This document shows, piece after piece, positions 25,538-33,904 of a stretch of DNA of 64,000 bases; position 1 is the stretch's first letter; the number at the start of each line of letters is the position of its first letter. A model generated the notes under the pieces. That model worked only from the letters and a program-made list of their open reading frames with translations. It ran no database searches and had not been told where the DNA came from. This DNA is from an uncultured Draconibacterium sp. (GTDB taxonomy: Bacteria; Bacteroidota; Bacteroidia; Bacteroidales; Prolixibacteraceae): contig NZ_OY776414.1 in NCBI RefSeq assembly GCF_963675585.1, forward strand, positions 1,963,001-2,027,000, in the 5' to 3' direction. The position numbers were made by a program, and so were the translations under genes.

Positions 25538-26863
25538 ATGACACCATCTAAAAAATATTTTAGACTCTCTGTTTTTCTGCTGTTAACCTTCGTGGTACTA
25601 AGTTCCTGTGGCACAAAAAGCAGTAAAAATTCAAATACGCCAGACAAAGCAACACCAGAAGCTATGCGTGTACTTGTATCTTCCGATATTGGCGGGACCG
25701 ACCCCGATGATTTTCAATCGATGATCCACTTGTTTCTTTATGCGGATACGCTCGATATTGAAGGATTAATCTCATCGCCTTTCGGTTTCGGAGGTAAAAA
25801 GAACATACTTGACGTCATTGATCAATACGAAAAAGACTATCCCAATTTAGTGAGTTATTCCGATAAATATCCTACTGCCGATTCGCTTCGCAGCATTACC
25901 AAACAAGGAGCAACAGAAGTTGCAAACTATACAGGAGTTGGAAATTCAACAGAAGGCTCTGAATGGATTATTAAATGCGCCCGACGTGATGATCCCCGTC
26001 CTCTCAACCTACTGGTTTGGGGAGGTATTGAAGACCTGGCTCAGGCACTTCACGATGCACCCGATATTTTGCCAAAATTGCGTGTGTATTACATTGGTGG
26101 ACCGAACAAAAAATGGACGCCCGATGCGTATCAATACATCGCCGACAATCACCCCAATCTTTGGATAATTGAATCGAATGCCACTTACCGGGGATGGTTT
26201 ACCGGCGGAGACCAATCGGCAGAATGGAGCAATACCGGTTTTCCTGAAAAATACATCAGCGGGCAGGGAGCCATGGCCAATTTTTTTATGACACAACTGG
26301 ACGGCACCATTAAAATGGGCGACACTCCGTCGTTGGCCTGGTTGCTAAAAGGCGATGCAGATGATCCCTCAAAACCAGGCTGGGGCGGACAGTACGTTCG
26401 TGCCTGGGATCGCCCCTATTACCTGTATAGCAAAATGCCATCAGCTTCAGATAGTATTCAGGAATTCTCCATTCTTGAAATTGCCCTTTCTGTTGAAAAC
26501 GATTTACCACAGCTTCCGGAAGCCAAACTCCTTGTTGAAAATCAGGCGCTGGCCGGAACTTTTATGGAAGACGGTAGAGTTCGATTTCGTTTCTCTCCAA
26601 AATCGGATAAAATATTTCAGTTTAAGGTAGAAAGTAATGTTGCCGAATTAAATGGCAAATCGGGAGAAGTAACTGTATTTATTCCGCCTCCACACCTTGC
26701 TGAACAAGCATCGGAGAAGTTTCCGAACTGGTGGACCGATGATCCAAATCCTGAATACATGGAAGGAAAACACTTAGGAGCTAAAACGGTGAGTAAATGG
26801 AGAAAAGAGTATTTAACTGACTTTGCCCAACGCATTCAACGTTGTGCGAGTCCTGCTAACTAA
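25538..26863 (+). CDS. DUF1593-type nucleoside hydrolase-like lipoprotein (copy 4, divergent)
   Basis: This 441-residue lipoprotein has its lipobox at LSSC. The N-terminal domain keeps VLVSSDIGGTDPDDFQSM, LLVWGGIEDLAQALHDAP, YYIGGPNKKWTPDAYQYI and KPGWGGQYVRAWDRPYY. The C-terminal half lacks the TDPDGD Ig-like motif of the other three and instead shows an immunoglobulin-like FMEDGRVRFRFSPKS and an aromatic NWWTDDPNPEYMEGKHLG end. It is the last gene of the + strand block; a strong terminator follows 32 bases on. The ATG at 25538 is preferred to a TTG at 25523 inside the previous gene. Confidence 0.83.
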   Translation: MTPSKKYFRLSVFLLLTFVVLSSCGTKSSKNSNTPDKATPEAMRVLVSSDIGGTDPDDFQSMIHLFLYADTLDIEGLISSPFGFGGKKNILDVIDQYEKDYPNLVSYSDKYPTADSLRSITKQGATEVANYTGVGNSTEGSEWIIKCARRDDPRPLNLLVWGGIEDLAQALHDAPDILPKLRVYYIGGPNKKWTPDAYQYIADNHPNLWIIESNATYRGWFTGGDQSAEWSNTGFPEKYISGQGAMANFFMTQLDGTIKMGDTPSLAWLLKGDADDPSKPGWGGQYVRAWDRPYYLYSKMPSASDSIQEFSILEIALSVENDLPQLPEAKLLVENQALAGTFMEDGRVRFRFSPKSDKIFQFKVESNVAELNGKSGEVTVFIPPPHLAEQASEKFPNWWTDDPNPEYMEGKHLGAKTVSKWRKEYLTDFAQRIQRCASPAN

Positions 26864-26895
26864 TATTCTGCTTGTAATAAGAATTACAGGCAACA

Positions 26896-26931
26896 AAAAG
26901 CCGTTTGAAGATGCTACTTCAAACGGCTTTT
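26896..26931. terminator. Bidirectional rho-independent terminator
   Basis: AAAAGCCGTTTGAAG (26896-26910) and its exact complement CTTCAAACGGCTTTT (26917-26931) form a 15-base stem with loop ATGCTA. Runs of A and T on the two sides give U-tracts in both directions. It lies between the convergent DUF1593 and mutarotase genes and should stop both transcripts. Confidence 0.92.
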
Positions 26932-26959
26932 CTATTTGTTCCGTATAAAACCTTTTACA

Positions 26960-28075
26960 CTACTTAAATTTATAAATACAAAGTGAGTGGTACTTTTCTC
27001 CCGGCAGTAACTTTACGCTTGGAAATTCAGGTTTATTTGGGCTGTCAGGGAAATGCTGTGTTTCCAAACACAGTGCTCCTCTGAAATCTACACTAATTCC
27101 GTATTTACCTTCAATTGTTCCATCGAGGAAATTACCGCCATAAAACTGAATACCCGGTTCAATGGTATATACTTCCATCACACGGCCCGAAACAGGATCC
27201 TCAACTTTAGCTGCCAAAACTGTTTCGCTGTTATTTGTATTAAGTACCCAGTTATGGTCGTAACCTTTTCCTTTTACCAACTGATCATCTTCATTGTTAA
27301 CGCGGTCGCCAATGGCAGTAGCTGTTGTAAAATCAAATGGAGTTCCTGCCACAGCTGCTAACTCTCCGGTCGGAATTAAACCGCCATCAACCGGTGTGTA
27401 ATAATCCGCATTAATGGTCAGTTTCTGATCGTTGATACTGCTTTTACCTGCATCCTTCAAATTAAAATAAGTATGATTTGTAAGGTTCAAAACAGTTGCT
27501 TTGTCTGTTTCCGCAAAGTATTCAATTTTCAATTCGTTGGCATCAGTAAGCTGGTATTTTACCTGAACCTGTACATTTCCGGGGTATCCGCCGGCCATAT
27601 CAGGAGATAGCAGACTAAATGTTATTTCGTTGCCGCTTTGGTTCTCAACCGTCCAAACCTGACGATGAAAACCATCGCTTCCACCGTGCAAATGGTTGGC
27701 TCCATCGTTTTTTTCCAACAGATATTCCGTTTCATCAATTACAAAACGACCTTCTCCAATCCGGTTACCGTAACGTCCGATTATCGCTCCAAAGAAATTT
27801 TCCTTTTTATTGATAAAATCGTCACCAGTTCCGTATCCAACAACTACATCGCCTAAATTTCCGTCTTTATCAGGCGTATACAGACTTACAACGCGGGCAC
27901 CAAAATTGGTCAGCTGGCAGATAAGTCCGTTGCTGTTTTCAAGGGTATAAAGTTTAACTTCCTCACCTTTGTAAGTGGTGTTAAAATCCTGTTCCGATAT
28001 TGTTTTAAATTCTGCTTTCTTTTCGCTGCAATTCCATAGCAACAAAGCCAATATAAAAACACTTAAATATTTCAT
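26960..28075 (-). CDS. Aldose 1-epimerase (mutarotase) lipoprotein
   Basis: This 371-residue protein of the GalM family is exported as a lipoprotein (Cys16 in LLWNC). Catalytic motifs are visible: GANHLHGGSDGFHRQVW, NLTNHTYFNLKD with the second histidine, and FRGALCLETQHFPDSPN with the catalytic glutamate. It interconverts alpha and beta anomers of aldoses released outside the inner membrane, readying them for the symporter encoded 19 bases upstream. The substrate is probably L-arabinose, given the arabinofuranosidases in the same block. It is the last gene of the - strand block. Confidence 0.93.
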   Translation of the reverse strand: MKYLSVFILALLLWNCSEKKAEFKTISEQDFNTTYKGEEVKLYTLENSNGLICQLTNFGARVVSLYTPDKDGNLGDVVVGYGTGDDFINKKENFFGAIIGRYGNRIGEGRFVIDETEYLLEKNDGANHLHGGSDGFHRQVWTVENQSGNEITFSLLSPDMAGGYPGNVQVQVKYQLTDANELKIEYFAETDKATVLNLTNHTYFNLKDAGKSSINDQKLTINADYYTPVDGGLIPTGELAAVAGTPFDFTTATAIGDRVNNEDDQLVKGKGYDHNWVLNTNNSETVLAAKVEDPVSGRVMEVYTIEPGIQFYGGNFLDGTIEGKYGISVDFRGALCLETQHFPDSPNKPEFPSVKLLPGEKYHSLCIYKFK

Positions 28076-28094
28076 ATTTTCTTAATTAATTTTA

Positions 28095-29816
28095 CTACCA
28101 GAAATATATGTAAAAAACGACAGTAATACCAATAATTATTGCTGAATGTACAACATCCCAAATGCCCCAGCTTGCTCTTGTTGCCGCCTTTTGTTCATCG
28201 GTAGCCGATCCAAATGTTAAGCCAACTAATTGTGCCGCCGGTGCCGACTCGGTGAATCTACTCACAACCATTACAACAATCATACTAAAAACAAGCATTC
28301 CTCCACTAAAGAACAACCAGTTTACATCGTAAAACAGTGTATAGAATATGTTATTAACACCGGTTTCAGCAGCCCATCGTTTTACATCGGTATAACCGGC
28401 ATTACCGGCCAGTGTAGTATAAAGCACTTTTGCACCCAAACGCATAATACCGACAATAAAACCGGAGATCATTCCCCACATTCCTCCTTTAGGAGTTGGT
28501 TTTGTTGAGAGAATACCCAATAGGAAAGCTGCGGCAATACCAGGAGCCAATACCGACTGAACATCTTGCAAATAAGTATACAATACATCACCAATTTGAC
28601 GCATTACCGGAATCCATAAGATACCCAGAATTACAATTACAATGGTAGCAATACGACCTACACTTAATAATTTCTTTTCGCTTGAAGTAGGTCTGAATTT
28701 TTTATAAAAGTCGATGGTAAACAACATGGCCGACGAGTTAAATAACGACGCCAGCGAACTCATTAAAGCAGCTAAAATACCACAAACTACAAGTCCTTTA
28801 ACACCTGCAGGCAACAGTTTGGCAACCAACGTAGGGAAAGCAGCATCAGCATTTGGAACACCACTGTCCAGTAATGGCAAAAATGAACCTGTTTTTTGAT
28901 GCAAAGCAAAAGCGATCATACCCGGAATCATAAATAAAAACACCGGAGTAAGTTTTAAGTAAGCACCAAAAATAGTACCTCTGCGCGCCTGTGTTTCATC
29001 CTTTCCGGAAAGCACACGTTGTACAATAAACTGGTCGGTACACCAATACCAGAATCCAATAACCGCCGATCCGATAAATACACCCAGCCATGGGAAATCA
29101 GAATCGCGGTTACTTCGAATTAAATTGGCCATACTATCGCCATGTTCGTTTACAGGAACTGCACTGGTAATCCGAATCATTTCATCCCAACCACCAAGTT
29201 CTTTTAAACCTAAAACTAAAATGATGATGGAACCTAAAAGAAGAATCGGTGTTTGAAGTACAGAAGTATAAAGAACCGACTTCATTCCACCAACAACTGT
29301 ATATAATGCAGTAAGTAATACCAAACCAATTGCCGAAATCCAGAAGAAATCAATTCCCCACATGGTTTCAATTCCAAATACCTGCTGGAAAACCAATCCG
29401 CCGGCGTAAACCGTTACGGCTACTTTTGTAAGAACGTAGCTTATAAGAGAAATTACGGATAAAATAGAACGCGACTCTTTGTTGTAACGACGTTCCAAAA
29501 ATTCGGGCATTGTAGTTACCATACTTCGCGTATAAAACGGTACAAACACCCATCCTAGAATCAGAATCATCCAGCCCTGAATTTCCCAGTGTGCCATAGC
29601 CATTCCGCTTGAAGCACCGGCACCGGCCAATCCGATTAAATGTTCTGAACCAATATTTGAAGCAAAAATAGATGCTCCAATTGCAATCCATGTTGCATCG
29701 CGTCCGGCTAAGAAATAGTCGCCTGAACTATTTTGTTTCTGCCGAAACACCCAAACAATTATACCAATAAGAAGTATTGCAAAAATTGCAATCACAATCC
29801 AATCTAATGTAGCCAT
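28095..29816 (-). CDS. Sodium/solute symporter (SSS family), probable sugar importer
   Basis: This 573-residue inner-membrane protein has about 14 hydrophobic segments. FLAGRDATWIAIGASIFASNIGSEHLIGLAGAGA is split over TM1-2 of SGLT-like transporters, with FWYWCTDQFIVQRVLSGKD and RRGTIFGAYLKLTPVFLFMIPGM further on, which are typical of the sugar branch. It would bring monosaccharides such as L-arabinose into the cytoplasm with sodium. The neighbouring mutarotase and GH43 genes support a sugar substrate. The use of SSS rather than ABC here contrasts with the + strand half. Confidence 0.92.
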   Translation of the reverse strand: MATLDWIVIAIFAILLIGIIVWVFRQKQNSSGDYFLAGRDATWIAIGASIFASNIGSEHLIGLAGAGASSGMAMAHWEIQGWMILILGWVFVPFYTRSMVTTMPEFLERRYNKESRSILSVISLISYVLTKVAVTVYAGGLVFQQVFGIETMWGIDFFWISAIGLVLLTALYTVVGGMKSVLYTSVLQTPILLLGSIIILVLGLKELGGWDEMIRITSAVPVNEHGDSMANLIRSNRDSDFPWLGVFIGSAVIGFWYWCTDQFIVQRVLSGKDETQARRGTIFGAYLKLTPVFLFMIPGMIAFALHQKTGSFLPLLDSGVPNADAAFPTLVAKLLPAGVKGLVVCGILAALMSSLASLFNSSAMLFTIDFYKKFRPTSSEKKLLSVGRIATIVIVILGILWIPVMRQIGDVLYTYLQDVQSVLAPGIAAAFLLGILSTKPTPKGGMWGMISGFIVGIMRLGAKVLYTTLAGNAGYTDVKRWAAETGVNNIFYTLFYDVNWLFFSGGMLVFSMIVVMVVSRFTESAPAAQLVGLTFGSATDEQKAATRASWGIWDVVHSAIIIGITVVFYIYFW

Positions 29817-29884
29817 AAGTTATTTTTAAAAAGTTTATTATTATTGACTAAGTTTTCTTAAGTGTCAAATATACATTTATAATT

Positions 29885-32044
29885 CTATTTTTCAACTTTT
29901 GCTTCAAAAGATTTTGTTGTTTGTAATAATTCTAAAATTTCATTTGTGCTTAAAGCGTAGTCATAAAGTCCGAACGAAGTCATATAACCGGAGTAGTTTT
30001 CACCAAAATCGGAAGCACCAATTCTGATAGTCGCATTTTTTACTGAAGAGGACAAAAGCATATTCTGAGCATTATCCAACTTCCCATCAACATATACTTT
30101 TTCTACTACCCCATCAAAAGTAACTACTATAAAATGCAAGTCTCCGGCGCCTGGAAGATTTTTATAAGGCAAATCAAAATGACCATCGAGATGTGCTACG
30201 GCTCCAAAGTTGCTTCTGTTGTAATGTACTGCGTTGTATGAATTTGCAAGATAAAATTCGGTGCGGTCGCACCACGAGGCCAAACATTCATCCCTGTCGT
30301 CAATCTCAGGATTATTTACCCAGGTTGCCACAGAAAATGCACCGTTCCACTCCAACGCTTTTGGCACTTCAATACCATCCAAAACCAAAGCACCCTTTTT
30401 AAAGTGCACTACTTTTTTACCGGTTTCCTTGTCCGAAATAATTTCAAGTTCTCCCCTTTTCGCCAACTCTCCGCCTAACAATCCTTCATTTTTAATTGAT
30501 TTTGCATTTGGCGCCACATCCTTATTATTCAAGTCGAAACCAACAAGAAGGCTTTTTGAACTTGCCGCGCCCGGATCATTGTTTGATGGTTTATTTGTAA
30601 GATTTAGCGGAATTTCAAACCTTGATGAATACACTTTTAAATTCCAGATGGCAGCGTATGTACCTGTTTTTTCCGAACCAAGTACCGTAACTTTCAGGAA
30701 ACGCGCACTAACGTCGTTGTCGTCAATCATAGGACTTCCCGACGTCTGGTTCGATGATTGATCGGCAAACACTTCCCAGGATTCACCATCCTCTGAATAT
30801 TCTATTTTGTACTGGTAGTAATAACTGGCAAATTCAAAAAAGGTGGCTACTCTGCTTACTTTCTGTTTTGTTCCCAGATCAATAACAATGTTTTGCGGGA
30901 AACTATTATTAGCAGCCTTCCACATGGTAGCATTGTTATCGTCGGTAGCAAATTCGGGTAGATACTTGTAATCGTAGTCAGGCGATTGTAAATGATAAAC
31001 AGATGAAGCGTTCGTTTTTGCGCCCAAAGCAATATTCTCAGGAACATCGGAACAAACGGGTGATTGAATTCCCTGTAAAGTTGGAACAACAGCCTTAATT
31101 GTTGAATCGTTTTCAAAAATCAAACTGTCGATACAAACCTGACGCGCTAAACCACCGGCGGTAAATGGGTAATCGTGTTTGTGATAAACAATGTAGTAAT
31201 CGTCGCCATCCTGCAAAACCGAATGATGCCCCGGCCCATGAACCGTACCATCGACATTGGTTTGTAAAATTGGATTGTTTTTACCCGGAGTAAATGGGCC
31301 ATATGGACTATCGGACCAGGAATAACGGACGTTGTATGTTTCGTCGTGACACGAAGCTCCCGAATACATCAGAATGTATTTGTTGTTCTTTTTCATCATG
31401 TACGCCGCCTCAAAAGGCTCCGGAGTTTGTTCCAGCGGAATATTTTGAGAAGCGCTCATTTCATCCAAGGTTTTGTTATTTAAAATTCCTACTGCATAAC
31501 CGCTGTTGTAATGCACCCAGGTTCCCCAGTAACCGTATATAACACCGTCATCGTCTTTAAAAAACTGCGCATCTAGCGAAGGAAATCCGTCAATCGGATA
31601 ATTATGTGCAATTACAGGAGTATCGTCGTCGTGCAATTTAATCCAGGGACCAACCGGAGTGTCTGAAACATAACCATAAATATTGCATCCGGCCTGGCAG
31701 TTTCCAAAGTACAGGTAGTAACGTCCGTCATCGCCTTCAATAATGTCAGGAGCCCAAAAATTTTTCAGATTAACCGAATTTAACGACGGTATCTCCATGG
31801 TATAATTGTACCAGTTTTTTAGATCGTTGCTGTACCAAACGGTGGGTGCTCCCGATGCGAGCATTTCGTTATCGGTGGTTGCATAAATGTAATAAATGTC
31901 GCCAAACTTTTTTATGGTAGGATCGGCAAACCAGCCCGGTAATACTGGATTTCCCAAATGTTCTGTTTCATTTTTCTGCATTACAGGTTTGCATGCATTC
32001 AGCATTAAAAATCCCGATAAAACCGCAACTAACAATCTTCTCAT
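29885..32044 (-). CDS. GH43 family glycosidase lipoprotein with F5/8-type and LamG domains
   Basis: This 719-residue lipoprotein (Cys18 in LNAC) starts with a five-bladed GH43 propeller (about 30-330). The catalytic triad is visible as Asp41 in PGWFADPTI, Asp158 in SLDAQFF and Glu212 in EPFEAAYMMKK. A discoidin-like (F5/8 type C) domain covers about 340-480, and a laminin-G/concanavalin-like domain about 500-715 with GAFSVATWVNN and VYVDGKL. Both are carbohydrate-binding. GH43 enzymes are arabinofuranosidases, arabinanases or xylosidases; the GH127 neighbours favour alpha-L-arabinofuranosides. The subfamily cannot be fixed from the sequence alone. Confidence 0.9.
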   Translation of the reverse strand: MRRLLVAVLSGFLMLNACKPVMQKNETEHLGNPVLPGWFADPTIKKFGDIYYIYATTDNEMLASGAPTVWYSNDLKNWYNYTMEIPSLNSVNLKNFWAPDIIEGDDGRYYLYFGNCQAGCNIYGYVSDTPVGPWIKLHDDDTPVIAHNYPIDGFPSLDAQFFKDDDGVIYGYWGTWVHYNSGYAVGILNNKTLDEMSASQNIPLEQTPEPFEAAYMMKKNNKYILMYSGASCHDETYNVRYSWSDSPYGPFTPGKNNPILQTNVDGTVHGPGHHSVLQDGDDYYIVYHKHDYPFTAGGLARQVCIDSLIFENDSTIKAVVPTLQGIQSPVCSDVPENIALGAKTNASSVYHLQSPDYDYKYLPEFATDDNNATMWKAANNSFPQNIVIDLGTKQKVSRVATFFEFASYYYQYKIEYSEDGESWEVFADQSSNQTSGSPMIDDNDVSARFLKVTVLGSEKTGTYAAIWNLKVYSSRFEIPLNLTNKPSNNDPGAASSKSLLVGFDLNNKDVAPNAKSIKNEGLLGGELAKRGELEIISDKETGKKVVHFKKGALVLDGIEVPKALEWNGAFSVATWVNNPEIDDRDECLASWCDRTEFYLANSYNAVHYNRSNFGAVAHLDGHFDLPYKNLPGAGDLHFIVVTFDGVVEKVYVDGKLDNAQNMLLSSSVKNATIRIGASDFGENYSGYMTSFGLYDYALSTNEILELLQTTKSFEAKVEK

Positions 32045-32055
32045 TCTATTTTATT

Positions 32056-33858
32056 TTATTCCTGAATCCAGGATTCCAATATAGTTTTTTGTTTTGTACT
32101 CATTTGTGCGACAGGAACCATTTTATAGTCGCAACTCGCTTTTCCAAAAGTCTCTATCACAATTACTTTTTCTCCTGCTCTTCCCGAAACTTTTAAGCTC
32201 AGTTTACCCGTGTTTTTAGGATTGGAAAGCATTTTTATCGATTCATCATTTACTGCTTTTCCGTTTATGGAAAGAATTTGGTTATCAATGCTTAAGCCTT
32301 TTTGCCAGGCAGGCGAATTCCGGTCGATATCAGAAACGATCCAATTGTCTCCATTTTTCCGAAGCGAAACGCCAAATGAAATTTCTTTTTCAGGGTTCAG
32401 ATTAATCTCAATTCCGGCAAACGACAAATATTTTTGATAATCCATTGGAACCGTAGATGCTGCATAATTAAAAATCTCCTCCAGCGAACAGCCTGCAATT
32501 TTTTCACACACTGCCCGAAATTCATCATCGGTATAACCCCGGTTTTGTTTTTTATGAAAATCGTAATAGATGGAGCGCATTACATCGTCGAGCGATTTTT
32601 CGTTGTTGGTTTCGTTTCTGATTTTTAAATCGAGTAGCATGCCCAAAGCACAGCCAATGTCGTAGTATGAAATGGTTGTATTATCGGTATGATTGTTCCA
32701 GTTAAAAAAGTTTAGCCAGGTATCGAAACTGGCTTGCCTTGCCGACAAAAGCTTTCGTCCGTTGGCATTTTCAAATTTGGCAAAAGTGTGGCTTAAGGCG
32801 TCCAGTACTTCTTTTAACGAAAATAGTCCGGCGCGGTTTAGTACCAGGTATTCGTAATACACCGTAAAACCTTCGGCCACCCACAACATGTTGGTATAGT
32901 TTTCCTGCGAATAATCAAATGGCCCCAGTTCAATTGGCCGGATGGTTTTAACATTGTACAAATGAAAAAACTCGTGCGCTATAAACGACAACCACCCTTT
33001 ATACCCTTCACTGTTTGTAATGTCGTAATTCGAATTCGAAAATACCGCCATTGAGTTGCGGTGTTCAAGGCCGCCAAATCCCTGATCCATTATCAAATAG
33101 GTGTATTTATCGTACGGAACATGACCAATTAGTTCTGTGGCACTTTTTGCTATTTTTCTGAAGTCACTGGTGTATGTTTTACGATCAAATTCAGCAGGAT
33201 TTTCCATCAAAATTGTGTACGGAATCTCGTTGAGCTGAAACGAAATAACTTCCATATTACCGGCTAAAATAGGACAATCATAAAGCTCATCGAAGTTTGA
33301 AGCAATAAAAGTATTGGGTTCATTCTTCACTTCCTTTAAGCCGGTACTTATATTTTTCCAATCGGCAAACGGATTGACTTTTATTTTTACGGGGTAATCC
33401 AGTTTTTCATTGAGATACATAAAAATGCCCGTGGGCGAAATAAAAGCTCTGCCATCATCCAGCCAGGGTTCTGCTACCGATCGCGTGTAGGCAAAAACAT
33501 CATACGAAACAGTCAGTTTCTTTGCATTTGGCGCCTCTACCACCCAGGTATCTTTTTTTGTTTTCTCCCACTTGAGCATTTCTCCCCTTTCATCCCTAAC
33601 CTTAAAATCTGTTACATTTTTTGCCAAATCAAGTATCCAGTAATAACCGGGAGTCCAGGCGGGCATTTTAAACTGATATTCCTGCAAATCCAAGCCCGTG
33701 CATTCCATTTCCACATGAAAATAATGTGTCGAAGGATTTTCCATCGAAACCGTAAAAAAAACAGTATCAATTGATGAAGCCGAAGTGTTTGCAATGCTTG
33801 TTACAAGAAAAAGAATAGTTAAAGCAACAAAAATTAGAGTCGGTTTTATTCGCTTCAT
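32056..33858 (-). CDS. M61 family metallopeptidase with PDZ domain
   Basis: This 600-residue exported peptidase has a signal sequence ending near NTSA. The N-terminal beta domain (MPAWTPGYYWILDLAKNV) is typical of peptidase M61, the glycyl-aminopeptidase family. The zinc site is HEFFH at 295-299, with a downstream Glu in WVAEGFTVYYEY. A PDZ domain occupies about 495-580 (SFGVSLRKNGDNWIVSDID, NDESIKMLSNPKNTG). M61 enzymes cleave peptides with small N-terminal residues. Its place between GH43 and GH127 genes suggests protein breakdown is coupled with sugar removal here. It ends 11 bases before the GH43 start. Confidence 0.92.
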   Translation of the reverse strand: MKRIKPTLIFVALTILFLVTSIANTSASSIDTVFFTVSMENPSTHYFHVEMECTGLDLQEYQFKMPAWTPGYYWILDLAKNVTDFKVRDERGEMLKWEKTKKDTWVVEAPNAKKLTVSYDVFAYTRSVAEPWLDDGRAFISPTGIFMYLNEKLDYPVKIKVNPFADWKNISTGLKEVKNEPNTFIASNFDELYDCPILAGNMEVISFQLNEIPYTILMENPAEFDRKTYTSDFRKIAKSATELIGHVPYDKYTYLIMDQGFGGLEHRNSMAVFSNSNYDITNSEGYKGWLSFIAHEFFHLYNVKTIRPIELGPFDYSQENYTNMLWVAEGFTVYYEYLVLNRAGLFSLKEVLDALSHTFAKFENANGRKLLSARQASFDTWLNFFNWNNHTDNTTISYYDIGCALGMLLDLKIRNETNNEKSLDDVMRSIYYDFHKKQNRGYTDDEFRAVCEKIAGCSLEEIFNYAASTVPMDYQKYLSFAGIEINLNPEKEISFGVSLRKNGDNWIVSDIDRNSPAWQKGLSIDNQILSINGKAVNDESIKMLSNPKNTGKLSLKVSGRAGEKVIVIETFGKASCDYKMVPVAQMSTKQKTILESWIQE

Positions 33859-33904
33859 GATGTAAGTATAATCAGTTTAATTCCTTTTTCAAACCAGCAC
33901 TATT

